A DNA stretch of 64,000 nt, from contig JADWQD010000026.1 in the NCBI GenBank assembly GCA_016110215.1, positions 1-64,000 on the forward strand, written 5' to 3'. This document shows positions 10,777-21,023 of this stretch, piece by piece (position 1 is the first letter of the stretch; every line of letters starts with the position of its first letter). The position numbers and the translations under genes were made by a program. The notes beneath the pieces are model-generated. The model saw only the letters and a program-made list of their open reading frames with translations. It had not been told where the DNA came from and did no database searches. The stretch comes from Capronia americana (lineage: Eukaryota > Ascomycota > Eurotiomycetes > Chaetothyriales > Herpotrichiellaceae).

Positions 10777-13296
10777 ATGGAGTCAAGCCAGGATTCATCG
10801 CCACAGGATACCACTCCCGGAAGAAAACGCGTGGTGAACAGAGCATGCCAGGATTGCAACAGGCAAGTATATTGCTGCGGGAGGCTGTACGGCGTGATAC
10901 TGATGTTTTCATCGCGCAGGAAAAAAATCAAGTGTAGGTCGTCGGCGCTCACATCAAGGCCGAGAAATAATCACGCTGACAATGGACTGGCAAGGCGATC
11001 AAAAGCGTCCAGTGTGCGGACTGTGTCGTCGAGTCGGCGCAGAGTGCACCTTTCCTCTGCGACAGAAGCCGCAGAAACCTCGACGTCGCCCGAAGAGGTT
11101 ACCTGGACGTATTGAGTCTCAGTTGCTTCCGAGTGAGCCATCTCGTGTTGCAGAATCACCATGGATCTCCGCTTACATCCCTCGCAGCCTCCCCACAAAG
11201 CCCCAGTACAGGCCTTCAAATGCGCAAACAGACCCTCGCCGAGGATTCTGCAGGTGTGTCGAAAGAGCTCAAGTGCAGATGTTTTTCTTACGACTCATTG
11301 CAGAAATGGAAGTTTCAGGCGCAGGCGCCACCACTACAGTCCCGCAGGGGCTGGCGCACTTGCCCTTCGATGCCCACCTCTCGAACTCATTCTCCATTGA
11401 CGCACTGCTCCTGGCATCATCTCATGTACCGATGGCTGATTCCACAACCAACTCGCAGAGCTGGGATGTGGATCCCTTTTCGACAGACGAGCACTGGCTA
11501 CCGCTCGACATGGACATGACAAACCGGGACTTGCCTCGAGACCAGATCACCGAAGACAGTGATTGGGGCATGCCTCGTAAGGTGGCCGGGGAGCTGTCAG
11601 TAACCACCCTTTTCCCTCGTTCGCATTTACTGAATGTGATAGTGTCGGTCACTTCTTCGCCAACGTCCAGACTTGGCTCACATTCGTCCACCGGCCAACA
11701 TTCTACCGGAGATTCGTGCGAGATGCTGGCCAGCAGCCTACCGTGATCGAGAGCTCGGCACTCTCACCAGACCAGTCTTTCATGATATATGCCATGTTCG
11801 CTCTGGCCGCGCGATTTTCCACGTCGGAACATTTCAAAGACATTCCTATCCATGATCGAGGCGAGCTATTCGCAAGCCGCGCAGCTACCATCAAAGACTC
11901 AATAATCAAGACCGTCGAGGAGCCGAGCCTGGAATTTGTCAAGGGCTGCGTCATGCTCGCCTTCTACAATTTCGCGGCAGGACAGATTGGCCCTGCCGCC
12001 GTCTTGTCGAGCGTCTGTGTCCGATTTGCGTATGAGCTTTCCCTCGACGAAATTGATGAAGATCAAATGGATGAGGACGGCCTCGCGACTGTCAATATAC
12101 CTGAAGAGAGTGGCGAGTCGTGGTTGAAGAAAGAGGAAAAGCGACGACTTTGGTGGTCAATATGGGAGCTCGATACGTTCGCATCCATCTGCGCATTCCA
12201 CCCGTTCAACATCGAGAGAGGCGAAATGAAAGTTCTGCTTCCAGCACCCGACCACAACTGGCTGTGCGGTATCCCAATCAGATCAGCTTTCATCGACCCC
12301 CGAGCAGAGTTCGCGTGGAAAGGTCTTCAGATGTCTCCAAACCGTTCTACTAGAGCCTGGTTTCTGGTGGCCAACTACCTGAAATCCACCATTATCATCC
12401 ATTCGCGTCGATCATTTCGGCACACCACAATATCTCGATGTCGTCTTGACGCTGCCTTGTGTAATCTCAAGCTATCCCTGCCGTCCGACTTTCATCTGAG
12501 GTCATTGTTCCTCGATGCGGACAGTTATCAAGAAAAATATTGGGTCATTGCAACTCACTTAATGATCATGATGTGAGTACCCCATGATTCGCTTCCCACT
12601 GCACATTGTGCTTACCACCCGCTCAAAGAGCCGAGACCATCCTTGAACGATCGCCATGGCCCAGGCAAGAAGGCTCGGAAACTGGGTCTCCTTTGTCTGT
12701 CCAGGATAAATCTCAGTTCGCAAAGCGAATTACCTCCTACCTTTACCGAATCGGCGGGGTATGGGCACCCGAATACATCCCGTTGTACTCCCCTATACTG
12801 TGCTGTGCAGTGATAGTGCCTGGATCGACGGATCCTCTACAATCTGACCATACCTTTCGGGGGCGAGAGGTAGCTAAGAGTATTGTCACGCATTTTGCCA
12901 AGCACTGGCCTTTGGGAGCCAAAATGCTCCGTAAGTACCCTGCCAGATGCCAGCACGCGCTTTCTAATCTGACATCTTCTCCTCATAGGCTTGCTTGAGC
13001 TCATTGAGCATGGACCATCCCATGGTCCAAATCATGAGAGCGAGGACGACAAGGTCCTCTTCAAGCAGTACTCTATTCTTCTACCCAACATGTCGAAACG
13101 AAAGAAAGTTCTTGAGACACCGTCCGAACAATTTCGCGAGGATGACCTCGATACGGCATCTAGTCCTATGGGCCCGAGTCCCGAGTTGCAGGACGGTAAT
13201 AATATCCACGATACGTTTGGGACTTGGTCCCCGTTTGGAAGCCTCGGAATGCTACCTCCACCGGGCCGCCTGTCGGATCTGATCGGATCTGGATGA
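10777..13296 (+). CDS. Zn2Cys6 fungal transcription factor
   Basis: Likely nuclear regulator of the surrounding cluster. Six exons can be joined. The zinc cluster is complete after splicing: CQDCNRKKIKC then DQKRPVCGLCRRVGAEC, giving C-x2-C-x6-C-x6-C-x2-C-x6-C. It is interrupted by two introns. The first (10863-10919) must be a GC-AG intron with donor AG|GCAAGT, because the nearby GT gives a frameshift. The second is 10934-10994. A third intron (11596-11642) restores HFFANVQTWLTFVHRPTFY, the start of the fungal_trans middle-homology region. That region continues through FALAARFSTSEHF and RRLWWSIWELDTFAS. Two more introns near 12.57 and 12.93 kb lead to the C-terminal PPPGRLSDLIGSG. It is divergent from the amidohydrolase, with the repeat-flanked palindrome between them. 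Confidence 0.88.
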
Positions 13297-13370
13297 TAGT
13301 ATGACCAATATCAAGGTCGAGGTACCTGTTGGAGGATCACACTTTCTACGCTGACCTGATCGGTTCTCAC

Positions 13371-13392
13371 GCATTCCGCATTCCGCATTCCG
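13371..13392. repeat. Short tandem repeat, 7-base unit
   Basis: Three tandem copies of a GCATTCC-type unit lie between the convergent ends of the regulator and the aldehyde dehydrogenase. It is a simple repeat with no assigned function. Confidence 0.6.
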
Positions 13393-13418
13393 CTGAAAAA
13401 TAATATCTTCCGTCATAT

Positions 13419-14891
13419 TCAGCTCGACCCGAAGGACGGTGCTTCGTCGATGATGGCGACAGCCTTGCCAACGAGAAACTCCTCAATGCCAAATCTACTG
13501 TTGTTCTTTCCCCAGCCGCTTCCTTTGAGACCTCCAAGAGGAACTGGTGACTCATCGAACAAGGTCAAGCTGTTGATTGTAACCACCCCGACCTCGAGCT
13601 GCTTGGCCAAACGTAGGCCTTTTAAGACATCCTTGGTATGTATGGCGCCGGTGAGGCCATATGTGGTATCGTTGGCGACCCTGATAGCCTCGTTCTCGTC
13701 TTCCACAACGAAAACCGAGGCCGAAGGCCCGAAGGACTCGACGTCGTAAATCGGATTGTCCGGCTTGACATTAGTTATGAAAGTTGGCTCGAGAGCTGCT
13801 CCGGTGTCTCCTCGCGATTTGTTCTCGCCGCACAAGAGCGTAGCTCCGTGCGCTATCGCATCTGCGACCAGCTTTTGCGCCTTTTTGGCCATTGCGGTCG
13901 TCACCCCGAATCCGGCGTCGCCATTCAGTGCGGCAGTCGCCTCACGAAGATATCCGATAAACTCGTCGGCAACCGGTTTTTCCACGATGACCCGATCCGT
14001 GGACATACAGACTTGGCCGTGGTGCATGACGGCACCTTGAACGACCAAGGTGGCGGCCTTCTGCAGGTCAGCGTCTTTGAGAACGATGGCTGGATTCTTG
14101 CCACCAAGCTCCATCAAAATAGGCTTCATATATTTGGCTGCCAGCTGACCGATGATCTTCCCCACAGCCGCGCTGCCAATAAATTCCACCTTGCGGATGG
14201 CAGGATGTGAGATGACGGCCTCGGTGATGGTTGCGGCATCTTCCCGCTTCGCTTGAATCTGATTGAGAACGCCGGTAGGGAGCCCAGCGGCCAAAAATGC
14301 TTCGACGACACCATGATGGGTACGTGGGCAGAGCTCCGAGGCCTTGAAGACAACCGCACATCCAGCAGCGAGCGGTGCGGCGATCGATCTGCAGGACAAG
14401 ATGATGCTACCGTTCCAAGGTGCAATCGTGAGGACCGATCCGATCGGCTGCTTATAGACAAGACAGAAGGAGTTGTTGGTTTCTGGTGGCGGCATCTCTC
14501 CCGTGGCGGCAATGGTGATACTGGCGGCGATCTCTCGGATGGCCTTGGCGGCGAGGATGACATTGAATCGTCCCCACGTCTCTGGGCAAGACGTCTCCTC
14601 CATCTGATATCGAGCTAGCTCCTCTACCTTGCTCTCCAAGACATCTGCAGCCTTCATGAGGAATTTTCTTCGAACATCATACGGGACCTGGCTGTAGGTC
14701 TTGAATGCTTCCGCCGCCGCTTCTACGGCTGCGGTTGCATTTTCAACCGTGGCCGACTGTGCAAAGTAGACCTTCTTGCTCTGTGCGGCGGAATTGACTT
14801 CGATCAGATTGCTTGGGTCAAAGTCGGTGGCTTTTCCATTGATCCAAAGGGAAACAACGTCCAGGCCTTCGTGCTTTAGAGTCGCGGTCAT
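13419..14891 (-). CDS. NAD(P)-dependent aldehyde dehydrogenase (salicylaldehyde/vanillin DH-like)
   Basis: Oxidises an aldehyde to a carboxylic acid. The uninterrupted 490-residue frame is full family length. Visible: the oxyanion Asn in APWNGS, nucleotide-binding GSAAVGKIIG, general-base Glu in ELGGKNPAIV, catalytic Cys in HGQVCMSTDR and the C-terminal PLGGLKGSGWG region. The sequence style (MHHGQVCMS, LDVPSPVPLGGLKGSG-like end) resembles fungal salicylaldehyde and vanillin dehydrogenases, so an aromatic aldehyde is plausible. The gene is divergent from a zinc alcohol dehydrogenase 412 bases away. Together they could interconvert alcohol, aldehyde and acid. The aldehyde could also come from the amine oxidase at 4-6 kb. 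Confidence 0.93.
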   Translation of the reverse strand: MTATLKHEGLDVVSLWINGKATDFDPSNLIEVNSAAQSKKVYFAQSATVENATAAVEAAAEAFKTYSQVPYDVRRKFLMKAADVLESKVEELARYQMEETSCPETWGRFNVILAAKAIREIAASITIAATGEMPPPETNNSFCLVYKQPIGSVLTIAPWNGSIILSCRSIAAPLAAGCAVVFKASELCPRTHHGVVEAFLAAGLPTGVLNQIQAKREDAATITEAVISHPAIRKVEFIGSAAVGKIIGQLAAKYMKPILMELGGKNPAIVLKDADLQKAATLVVQGAVMHHGQVCMSTDRVIVEKPVADEFIGYLREATAALNGDAGFGVTTAMAKKAQKLVADAIAHGATLLCGENKSRGDTGAALEPTFITNVKPDNPIYDVESFGPSASVFVVEDENEAIRVANDTTYGLTGAIHTKDVLKGLRLAKQLEVGVVTINSLTLFDESPVPLGGLKGSGWGKNNSRFGIEEFLVGKAVAIIDEAPSFGSS

Positions 14892-15303
14892 TGATGATTG
14901 ACGGGATGTGACAATGGCTTCCAGCGTTGCTTCTTACCTGCTTAGGGTCGGGAGAGGAGCTCGAGAGTCGACGGCGACCATGACGGGGCGCACATGGGAC
15001 ACGGGCTTCTTTAGTAATGCAGGTAAACGTGCTGGCCACTGGGCACGGAGATCTGGCACTCGACACAGGACCGTGTGAGCGGTCCAGTCGAAGCACCATG
15101 ATCGACCCTGCTCTGCGATCCATTGGATGGGCCGGGGATTGAGGATCTGGAGTCGAACCCTCCACAATTCCGCAATTCCCGGTTTCGGCGCCAGCCAAAA
15201 TACCGGCTTGTAAACCTTGGCTCGGCGGCATGATATTCGCAACAAAAGAACCTTCGGATCGCTGATCTTCCAGTCGACCGGCCCCTTTGCAGAATCTTCA
15301 CTC
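14892..15303. promoter_or_regulatory. Divergent promoter, aldehyde DH / alcohol DH
   Basis: 412 bases between two divergent ATGs. It is a likely bidirectional promoter that would co-express the two dehydrogenases. The palindrome seen at 10.2 kb was not found here by eye. Confidence 0.5.
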
Positions 15304-16545
15304 ATGAGTCGCAGAACCGTCGCGATAGTTGCAAGTGCTCCGGGAGAGGCTCCGAGCCTCCAAGAGATTCTTCTGGACGAGCTTCGTGCCGATGAGGCAG
15401 TGGTCGAAGTTCAGGCTGTGGGTGTTTGCCATGCTGATTTGGCCGTCTTGCATGGCCACATTCCCCTACCATTTCCCCGCGTCCTCGGCCACGAAGGTCC
15501 GTCGCTCCCATCAGGGACCACGTCCAACAGCTGACAGCATTTCCTTAGGGGCTGGAGTAATCAAAGAGGTCGGCGCCGATATCGAGCACGTCAAGCCTGG
15601 CGACAAGGTCATCTTGAGCTACAACTCGTGTCGAGAATGTGCCAATTGCAAATTGAAGCTCCCGGGCTACTGCGATCACATGAGGTCGCGTACATGGCTT
15701 GGATTACGACCGGACGAGAGCTTCACGTTGACGAGCAGAAGTGGCCAACCGATCTACGGCAATTTCTTCGGCCAGAGCTCCTTTTCCCGTCTCGCCATTG
15801 TCAACAAAAGCTGCCTGATCAAGGTTCCCCAGGAGACTGATATCAAGCAGTTTGCTCCATTGGGCTGCGGCGTCCAGACCGGGTATGGAGTGGTGGTGAA
15901 CAAACTGAACCTGCAGCCGGGTGACTCTTTCATTGTATCTGGCTGTGGCGCAGTCGGACTGAGTGCCATCATGGCAGCAAAAGCGCGAGGTGCGAAGACC
16001 ATCATTGCTGTAGACCTTCAGGAGCCGCGCCTGGCGATCGCCAAGGAAGTCGGGGCCACCCACGTCGTCAATGGCGCTAGCAAAGACTTGATTGAGGAAA
16101 TTCGGGCAGTTGCTCCTCTTCCTGTGGGCGTCAAATATGCCCTTGACACAACAGCGGTACCCAAGGTGATCGAGGACATGATTGAAGCGGTCGGGATCCA
16201 GGGGAAAGTCGTCATCGTGGGAGCCACTCCTCCCAACAAGTTTGTTCAGATTCAACCACTCAAATTCCTGGATGCGGGAAAACAACTTCTAGGATGTGTG
16301 GGAGGCGAGAGCTACCCAGCAGAGGTGAGCAAAGATTTCTGATCAGTCGAACAAAGTGGTGGCCATTAACATTTGCCAAGTCAATTCCCTTTTTGCTTCA
16401 GGAAGCGCAGAAAGGAGCTCTCCCCGTCGAGAAGATGGTCAAGTATTACAACGCTGCAGACTTTGCCCGGGCATTTGAGGACATGGCAAACGGCAAGACT
16501 ATCAAGCCAGTCCTCGTTTGGGACGACATCGAGGTATCGGCTTGA
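15304..16545 (+). CDS. Zinc-dependent alcohol dehydrogenase (aryl-alcohol DH-like MDR)
   Basis: Medium-chain dehydrogenase/reductase that interconverts an alcohol and an aldehyde with NAD(P). Three exons: the first ends in the GHE codons near 15497 and resumes at about 15549. The last intron begins at about 16325 and rejoins at EAQKGALPVEKM. Catalytic-zinc ligands are Cys in GVCHADLAVLHG and His/Glu in LGHEGAGV. The structural-zinc lobe is C-x2-C-x2-C-x7-C in SCRECANCKLKLPGYC. The cofactor motif is GCGAVGLSA. The start at 15304 (MSRRTVAIV) was chosen over an upstream in-frame ATG at 15217 because it matches the usual MDR N-terminus. The GYGVVVNKL and PKVIEDMIEAV segments resemble bacterial and fungal aryl-alcohol dehydrogenases. 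Confidence 0.92.
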
Positions 16546-17769
16546 GTTGGATATCACTTGCCATGCAGCGGGGGCCTGATAAGATATTGAAAAGCCCCGG
16601 ATCATGAAATCATGTATTCTAAGCCAAGCCCGGCAGGTGAGGACATGCCGACACAAGTATATCATCTGTAGGAGGACCAAGGCCAAGCTATTGGAACTCA
16701 CAGCCACCCCGTCTGTATCGCTCGGGGATCTCTAGGGAGGCCCCTCAGGTGGCAAGGCTGTGTCTCGGTAAGGAAGCCTAGAGCGCTCTATATGGCAAGT
16801 CTGGTGATGCTACAGTATATCTCAAGTGAAGGCTTGGAGCCGGTCCGACAGAGCCCTGCGGCAATCGTACTCCTAACCGAATCTTCTGCCTTGCTCGTTG
16901 CATCGTGTTTACATAGAGAAAAGGATATCTGAAGGCTCTAGAAGGATATAAGAGCGCATAATACATTCATTTCCGTACTAATCCTAATCCTACCACAATC
17001 AAATATAAGGAGCTATTATTATATATCACCTGGTGACGTCAAAACCGGCGTGATCAATCTATCTCTCCAGATGTCTTGCTCCTGGGCATGCGAAAGAAAC
17101 CTTTGAATTTTGAGCGCCCCCAGTCGACCTGGAACATGTGAATGACCATGATCTAACTTTTCAGACGGCGCCTCTCCATCCATGATCCGCGGCAATGGGG
17201 TGGAATTGCCGCTGCGGCGATGGCCTGACCAACACCGGCAATTTGTGATTTCGGGAAACCCTCTGTTTCTGTACCTACTGAGTACGTACCTAGCACTTGG
17301 GGCCGGATCCACATCTACTTGGACGATTTAACCTCCGGGTCTTGCTTGGCTCGACTTCCCAAGCCATATTTGAGGCCTGGCTGAAGCCGCAGATCGAATC
17401 CGATCCTTTAGGATAATGGACGCCAGATTCGGCGTGAAATTCGAAACCCTGGCCGAGGCATGACGATGCGGTGACAAGTTACGCTTGTCGACCAGGATGA
17501 TCAGGTCCACACGGTCAAGCTGTCGTATGTCATCGCGGCTGCAATGGCGCTGGCAGTAAAAGTAAAGTACGTCCGCCAGAGCGTCGGAATTACATACCAT
17601 GACGGGTGGCCCGGTGTAAGTCATTTGGCCCTTCCCTGCCGTTGGAATCAATTCCTGTCAACCATTCAAGACCTGGAGCTATGTATCTCGTGCATTTCAA
17701 GTCGCGATCGTTGAACATTCACCACCCGCGAGGGCCAGCAAAGCTGCTGGTGTAGGATGGTCCAGTCTC
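16546..17769. other. Intergenic with AT-rich stretch
   Basis: About 1.2 kb with no supportable ORF. The stretch 16900-17030 is AT-rich. This is where the missing N-terminal half of the hydroxylase relic would be expected, but no such coding sequence was recognised. Confidence 0.5.
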
Positions 17770-18330
17770 CATCGAGCGAGGGCGAGGCACTGCGAGACCA
17801 GATCGCCACGCACGTCCAGGAACACGACGAGGAGAAGAAGGACCACGGCTTCGAAATGGGTTACCGGTACCGATCGAACGTCATCATCACTTCGGAGGAG
17901 AGCCCTCGACCGAATCGCCGTGGCTGACGAAGCACTATATTTACCGTCAACCTGGCCTGCAGCGAGAGCACCACATGTCTTTCTCAAGGAAGGCTCGACC
18001 AGCATATTCGATCTGTTCAGCCAAGGTGTGGAATGGACGCTTGGTCGACTTCTCGACCTCGGGAGATCACATCAATGCTGTTCAAATCGGCCCTTTCGTC
18101 GCTCAAGACCCAGATTCCCGTGAAATACAGTCCACCTCCCACACGAGCCGCACGTCCGAACCATCTACGAGCGCGACGCAGTGCTGGTCCAACACGATGA
18201 CCATGTTGCTTGGAGGACATCGCTTGACGGTCGCGCTCTCTACGATGCAGGAAAGCTTCTTTCGACAGTCACGGGCCAGATCATAGCCAATGGCGTAAGA
18301 TCCGTCCTGAGCGCGTTAGGGGAGGCCAAA
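17770..18330 (+). pseudogene. Relic of FAD-dependent aromatic hydroxylase (C-terminal part)
   Basis: Pieces of a phenol-hydroxylase/MhpA-type flavin monooxygenase can be read in order but in changing frames. They are EMGYRYRSNVIIT (17778 on, stopped by TGA near 17925), RAPHVFLKEGSTSIFDLF (frame +1), LVDFSTSGDHINA (frame +1 again), LFKSALSSLKTQIPVKY (again) and HLPHEPHVRTIYERDAVLV...DDHVAWRTSLDG (again). Four successive +1 frame changes within about 500 bases rule out a working gene. No recognisable FAD-binding N-terminal half lies upstream. The family hydroxylates phenols or aromatic acids, which fits the neighbouring dehydrogenases and decarboxylase and suggests loss of one step. This is a description of the damaged copy only. 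Confidence 0.8.
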
Positions 18331-18387
18331 GGGAGAGACCAAGTTTATAGGGACGGTTGTAAATGTCGAACAAAGCAGGGTACATTC

Positions 18388-18930
18388 TCAAGCATCTGCT
18401 TCATTTCCACCATCACCATCACGCCGCATGTCTTGCCCGCGGTTCAATTGCTCCTGCTTCATCGCCTCAATCGCGTCCATGACTTCGAAAGAGGACATGA
18501 AGACCTCGTACTCCGTGATGTGCCATGCGCCGTCCCCCTTGGCGACGAACTTGATGTAGCTGGTGCAATCTGCATCTACTTTCTGCCCATTCACCAACAA
18601 GTACCAGATGGAACTTTTGATAATGAACGATTGTTCCTCGGCGCTTGATCCGCCGGCCGGCACCCAGCACGTTTTCAGATTATGCTCCAGGTCTATGCAC
18701 GGCCCCTTTACCGGGTCGATGAAGCCCGCTCTCATGGCGCGGATGCCGTCGTGGCCGACAACCTGGCTTCCCCCAAAGTTCACGTAACACGTCGGTGCGT
18801 GGGACTTGATCACATCTTCGACGTTCGCGTGCGGGTTGTCCCAGGTTCTGAAGTAGTCGGGTATGATTTTGTTGAATGGTGCCGGTACGACAGACAGGTT
18901 GTCAAGAGTATACGGGTCTTTCGAAGCCAT
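18388..18930 (-). CDS. SnoaL-like / NTF2-fold protein
   Basis: Single-exon 180-residue protein with the SnoaL-like pattern: an N-terminal helix (FNKIIPDYFRTWDN), a segment binding a small ligand in a cone-shaped pocket (VNFGGSQVVGHDGIRAMRAGF), and late beta-strands (SSIWYLLVNGQKVDADCTSYIKFV, WHITEYEVF). Such proteins act as cyclases, dehydratases, isomerases or ring-cleavage helpers in secondary metabolism and aromatic degradation. No catalytic residues can be assigned with confidence. It is divergent from an SDR 542 bases away. Confidence 0.75.
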   Translation of the reverse strand: MASKDPYTLDNLSVVPAPFNKIIPDYFRTWDNPHANVEDVIKSHAPTCYVNFGGSQVVGHDGIRAMRAGFIDPVKGPCIDLEHNLKTCWVPAGGSSAEEQSFIIKSSIWYLLVNGQKVDADCTSYIKFVAKGDGAWHITEYEVFMSSFEVMDAIEAMKQEQLNRGQDMRRDGDGGNEADA

Positions 18931-19472
18931 ATTTCTTGTCGACAGTTGTCAAATGATGGATGATTCTCTGCGGGCGTTAATACCAATCCCCCTCAGAAAT
19001 AGCTGCTCGGGAATAGGATAGGATGGCGGGAATGTCACCCACTCAGTTGAATACCAACGTATTAATTCTCGCATGCATGGTCAGGAACCGTTCTTGTAAC
19101 GTCCACTTCCCAAGACCCCCTTTGAAGCCGGCAATGATCTGGAGCGGGTTTCCACAATCTGCGTTTATTTTACCCCGTGTGGAGTGAGTGCCCTCAACCG
19201 GGATTCGATAAATGGAGACGCGGGAATCCCAGCTCTCGGCAACACAGAAGCGGAGGTTTCAACAAGGGTTCCAGGGGCAGAATTCCCGTGACCGAGGGCT
19301 AGCGTACCAAGGCGATGCCTGTGATTTCTATAATTCACTCAGAACACAGAACGGACGTCGTACTATCGTTACCGGCGGATCGAAAGTCGCACTGACCACG
19401 GGGCAAGACGTGATTTCACCAGTCGTCTCAACGAGATTATTATCAAGCAGTTCAGGAAGGAAGTATTTCCAG
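18931..19472. promoter_or_regulatory. Divergent promoter, SnoaL-like / SDR
   Basis: 542 bases between two divergent starts. It is a probable shared promoter. No clear binding motif was recognised. Confidence 0.4.
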
Positions 19473-20411
19473 ATGGCGGCGTCTGTCGAAGGCAAAGTTG
19501 TAAGAACACCGCACCTTGAAACCACCTTTTTGTTTCGTCCAGGCGATCATTGTACTTCTGTTGGACTAATTGAACAATGAGATCGCCATAACAGGAGCGG
19601 CCAGCGGCATTGCCCTCGCAACTGCTCAATTGCTTGCCTCGCGCGGCGCGATCATCTCACTGGCCGACGTGAACTTGGCAGGTCTGGATGAGGCCCTGAA
19701 ATCGCTGTCCACCAGTGGCGGACAAAAGCATCTTAGAACCGTGGTCGACGTCCGGGACAGCAAGTCGGTCAATGCATGGATCGCCTCGACCATTGCCCAG
19801 TATGGTCGTCTCGACGGCGCGGCCAATCTCGCCGGGGTGTTCAAGAACAACATCCGCTTCGTCGATACGACGGATGACGACTTCGCCTTCCACATGAATG
19901 TCAATACCGCCGGACTGTTTTATTGTATGCGGGCGGAGCTGCGGGTGATGAAACCTGGCGCAAGTATCGTGAGTTTTGGTCTGCCCTGGTCACCGCCTTG
20001 ATCACCACTGTTGCTGACGGGTTTTCAGGTTAACGCAGCAAGTTTGGCTGCGCAGAAAGGAGCCCCTGGCGTCAGCGCCTACTGCGCAAGCAAGCATGCC
20101 GTGCTAGGTTTGACGAGAGCTGCTGCGAGAGAGCATCCCGAACTCCGAGTGAATGCCGTTGCACCAGGTCAGCCAGGCCGATGTGACCGTCCGAAAACTC
20201 TTACTGACAACTGCAATCAGGCCTGATCAACACTCCCATGGTGACGAATGTCGAAAAGGATCAAGGCTTCGTACAGGACTACTCGGCACAATGCATGCAG
20301 AGGAAAGGAGAGGCAAGAGAAGTTGCGGCTGGTATAGCGTATTTGCTGTCCAACGACGCGACATTTGTCACCGGTTCTGTTCTGAACGTTGATGGAGGCT
20401 GGAACTGCTAG
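19473..20411 (+). CDS. Short-chain dehydrogenase/reductase (SDR)
   Basis: NAD(P)-dependent oxidoreductase. Exon 1 is only 27 bases (19473-19499, MAASVEGKV) and splices after a GTAAGA donor to 19582, giving IAITGAASGIALATA, the TGxxxGIG-type cofactor motif. Exon 2 carries the NLAGV segment and ends at ...GASI. Exon 3 gives VNAASLAAQKGAPGVSAYCASKHAV with the catalytic Ser and Tyr-x3-Lys. Exon 4 begins GLINTPMVTNV and ends with NVDGGWNC. The protein is about 250 residues, typical of classical SDRs. It probably reduces or oxidises a pathway intermediate. The substrate is unknown. Confidence 0.9.
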
Positions 20412-21023
20412 GCCACACTGATAGTTGAGACCAAATATTATGTTTCGGCTCGTTGTGAAGCCCGGGAGCTGAAGCCGGAATCACTGTGAAGCCTTTTGCT
20501 CGCTGGCCCTTGTCATCTGAACTGTGCAATCCTGTCGATGCCTCTTCAGGCAATGCCTAGGACTCTCATTCTATGACATCCTCTCATTCCTGTCCCATCG
20601 TTCTGTTACCATAGAGGCGTTGAAGTCCCTGGGGTTGACATATGCGCTATTGATCCCGATTTGAATCTTCATGCTTAGGTATGCTGATCGTCTGCGTACT
20701 TGCCAGAGGGAGGTAGCCCAGATTTCGAATCAGAGCCCTTACCCTTTTTCCGGCGTTGACCTACGGGTCGAACGGGATAGAATTTACACGCCCTTTGCAC
20801 GCCCAGGAGACCAGGAACATGAGATCGTGAGAACCAGATATGAACAGACTTATGTAACTGTCAGTCTGTAATGGAGCCCGTGGTGCGATTTTCTGGCTCG
20901 GACAGGAGCCTCCAGTTGCTCTTCTCCCCCGGCGTTTTTGGACCCATGCTTTATTTCCCTCAGAAAGCAACTATCATCCACCCACATTTGCGAGGAGTAG
21001 TACCATGATCCAGCCTATGCCAA
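20412..21023. other. Intergenic between convergent SDR and transporter
   Basis: About 610 bases between two convergent 3' ends. It is expected to hold both terminators. No gene was recognised. Confidence 0.5.

Noticed and set aside
15120..15185. GGTTCGAC piece in the ALDH/ADH promoter resembling a T-arm
   Set aside because: Only a four-base stem with the wrong loop register. No cloverleaf could be drawn.
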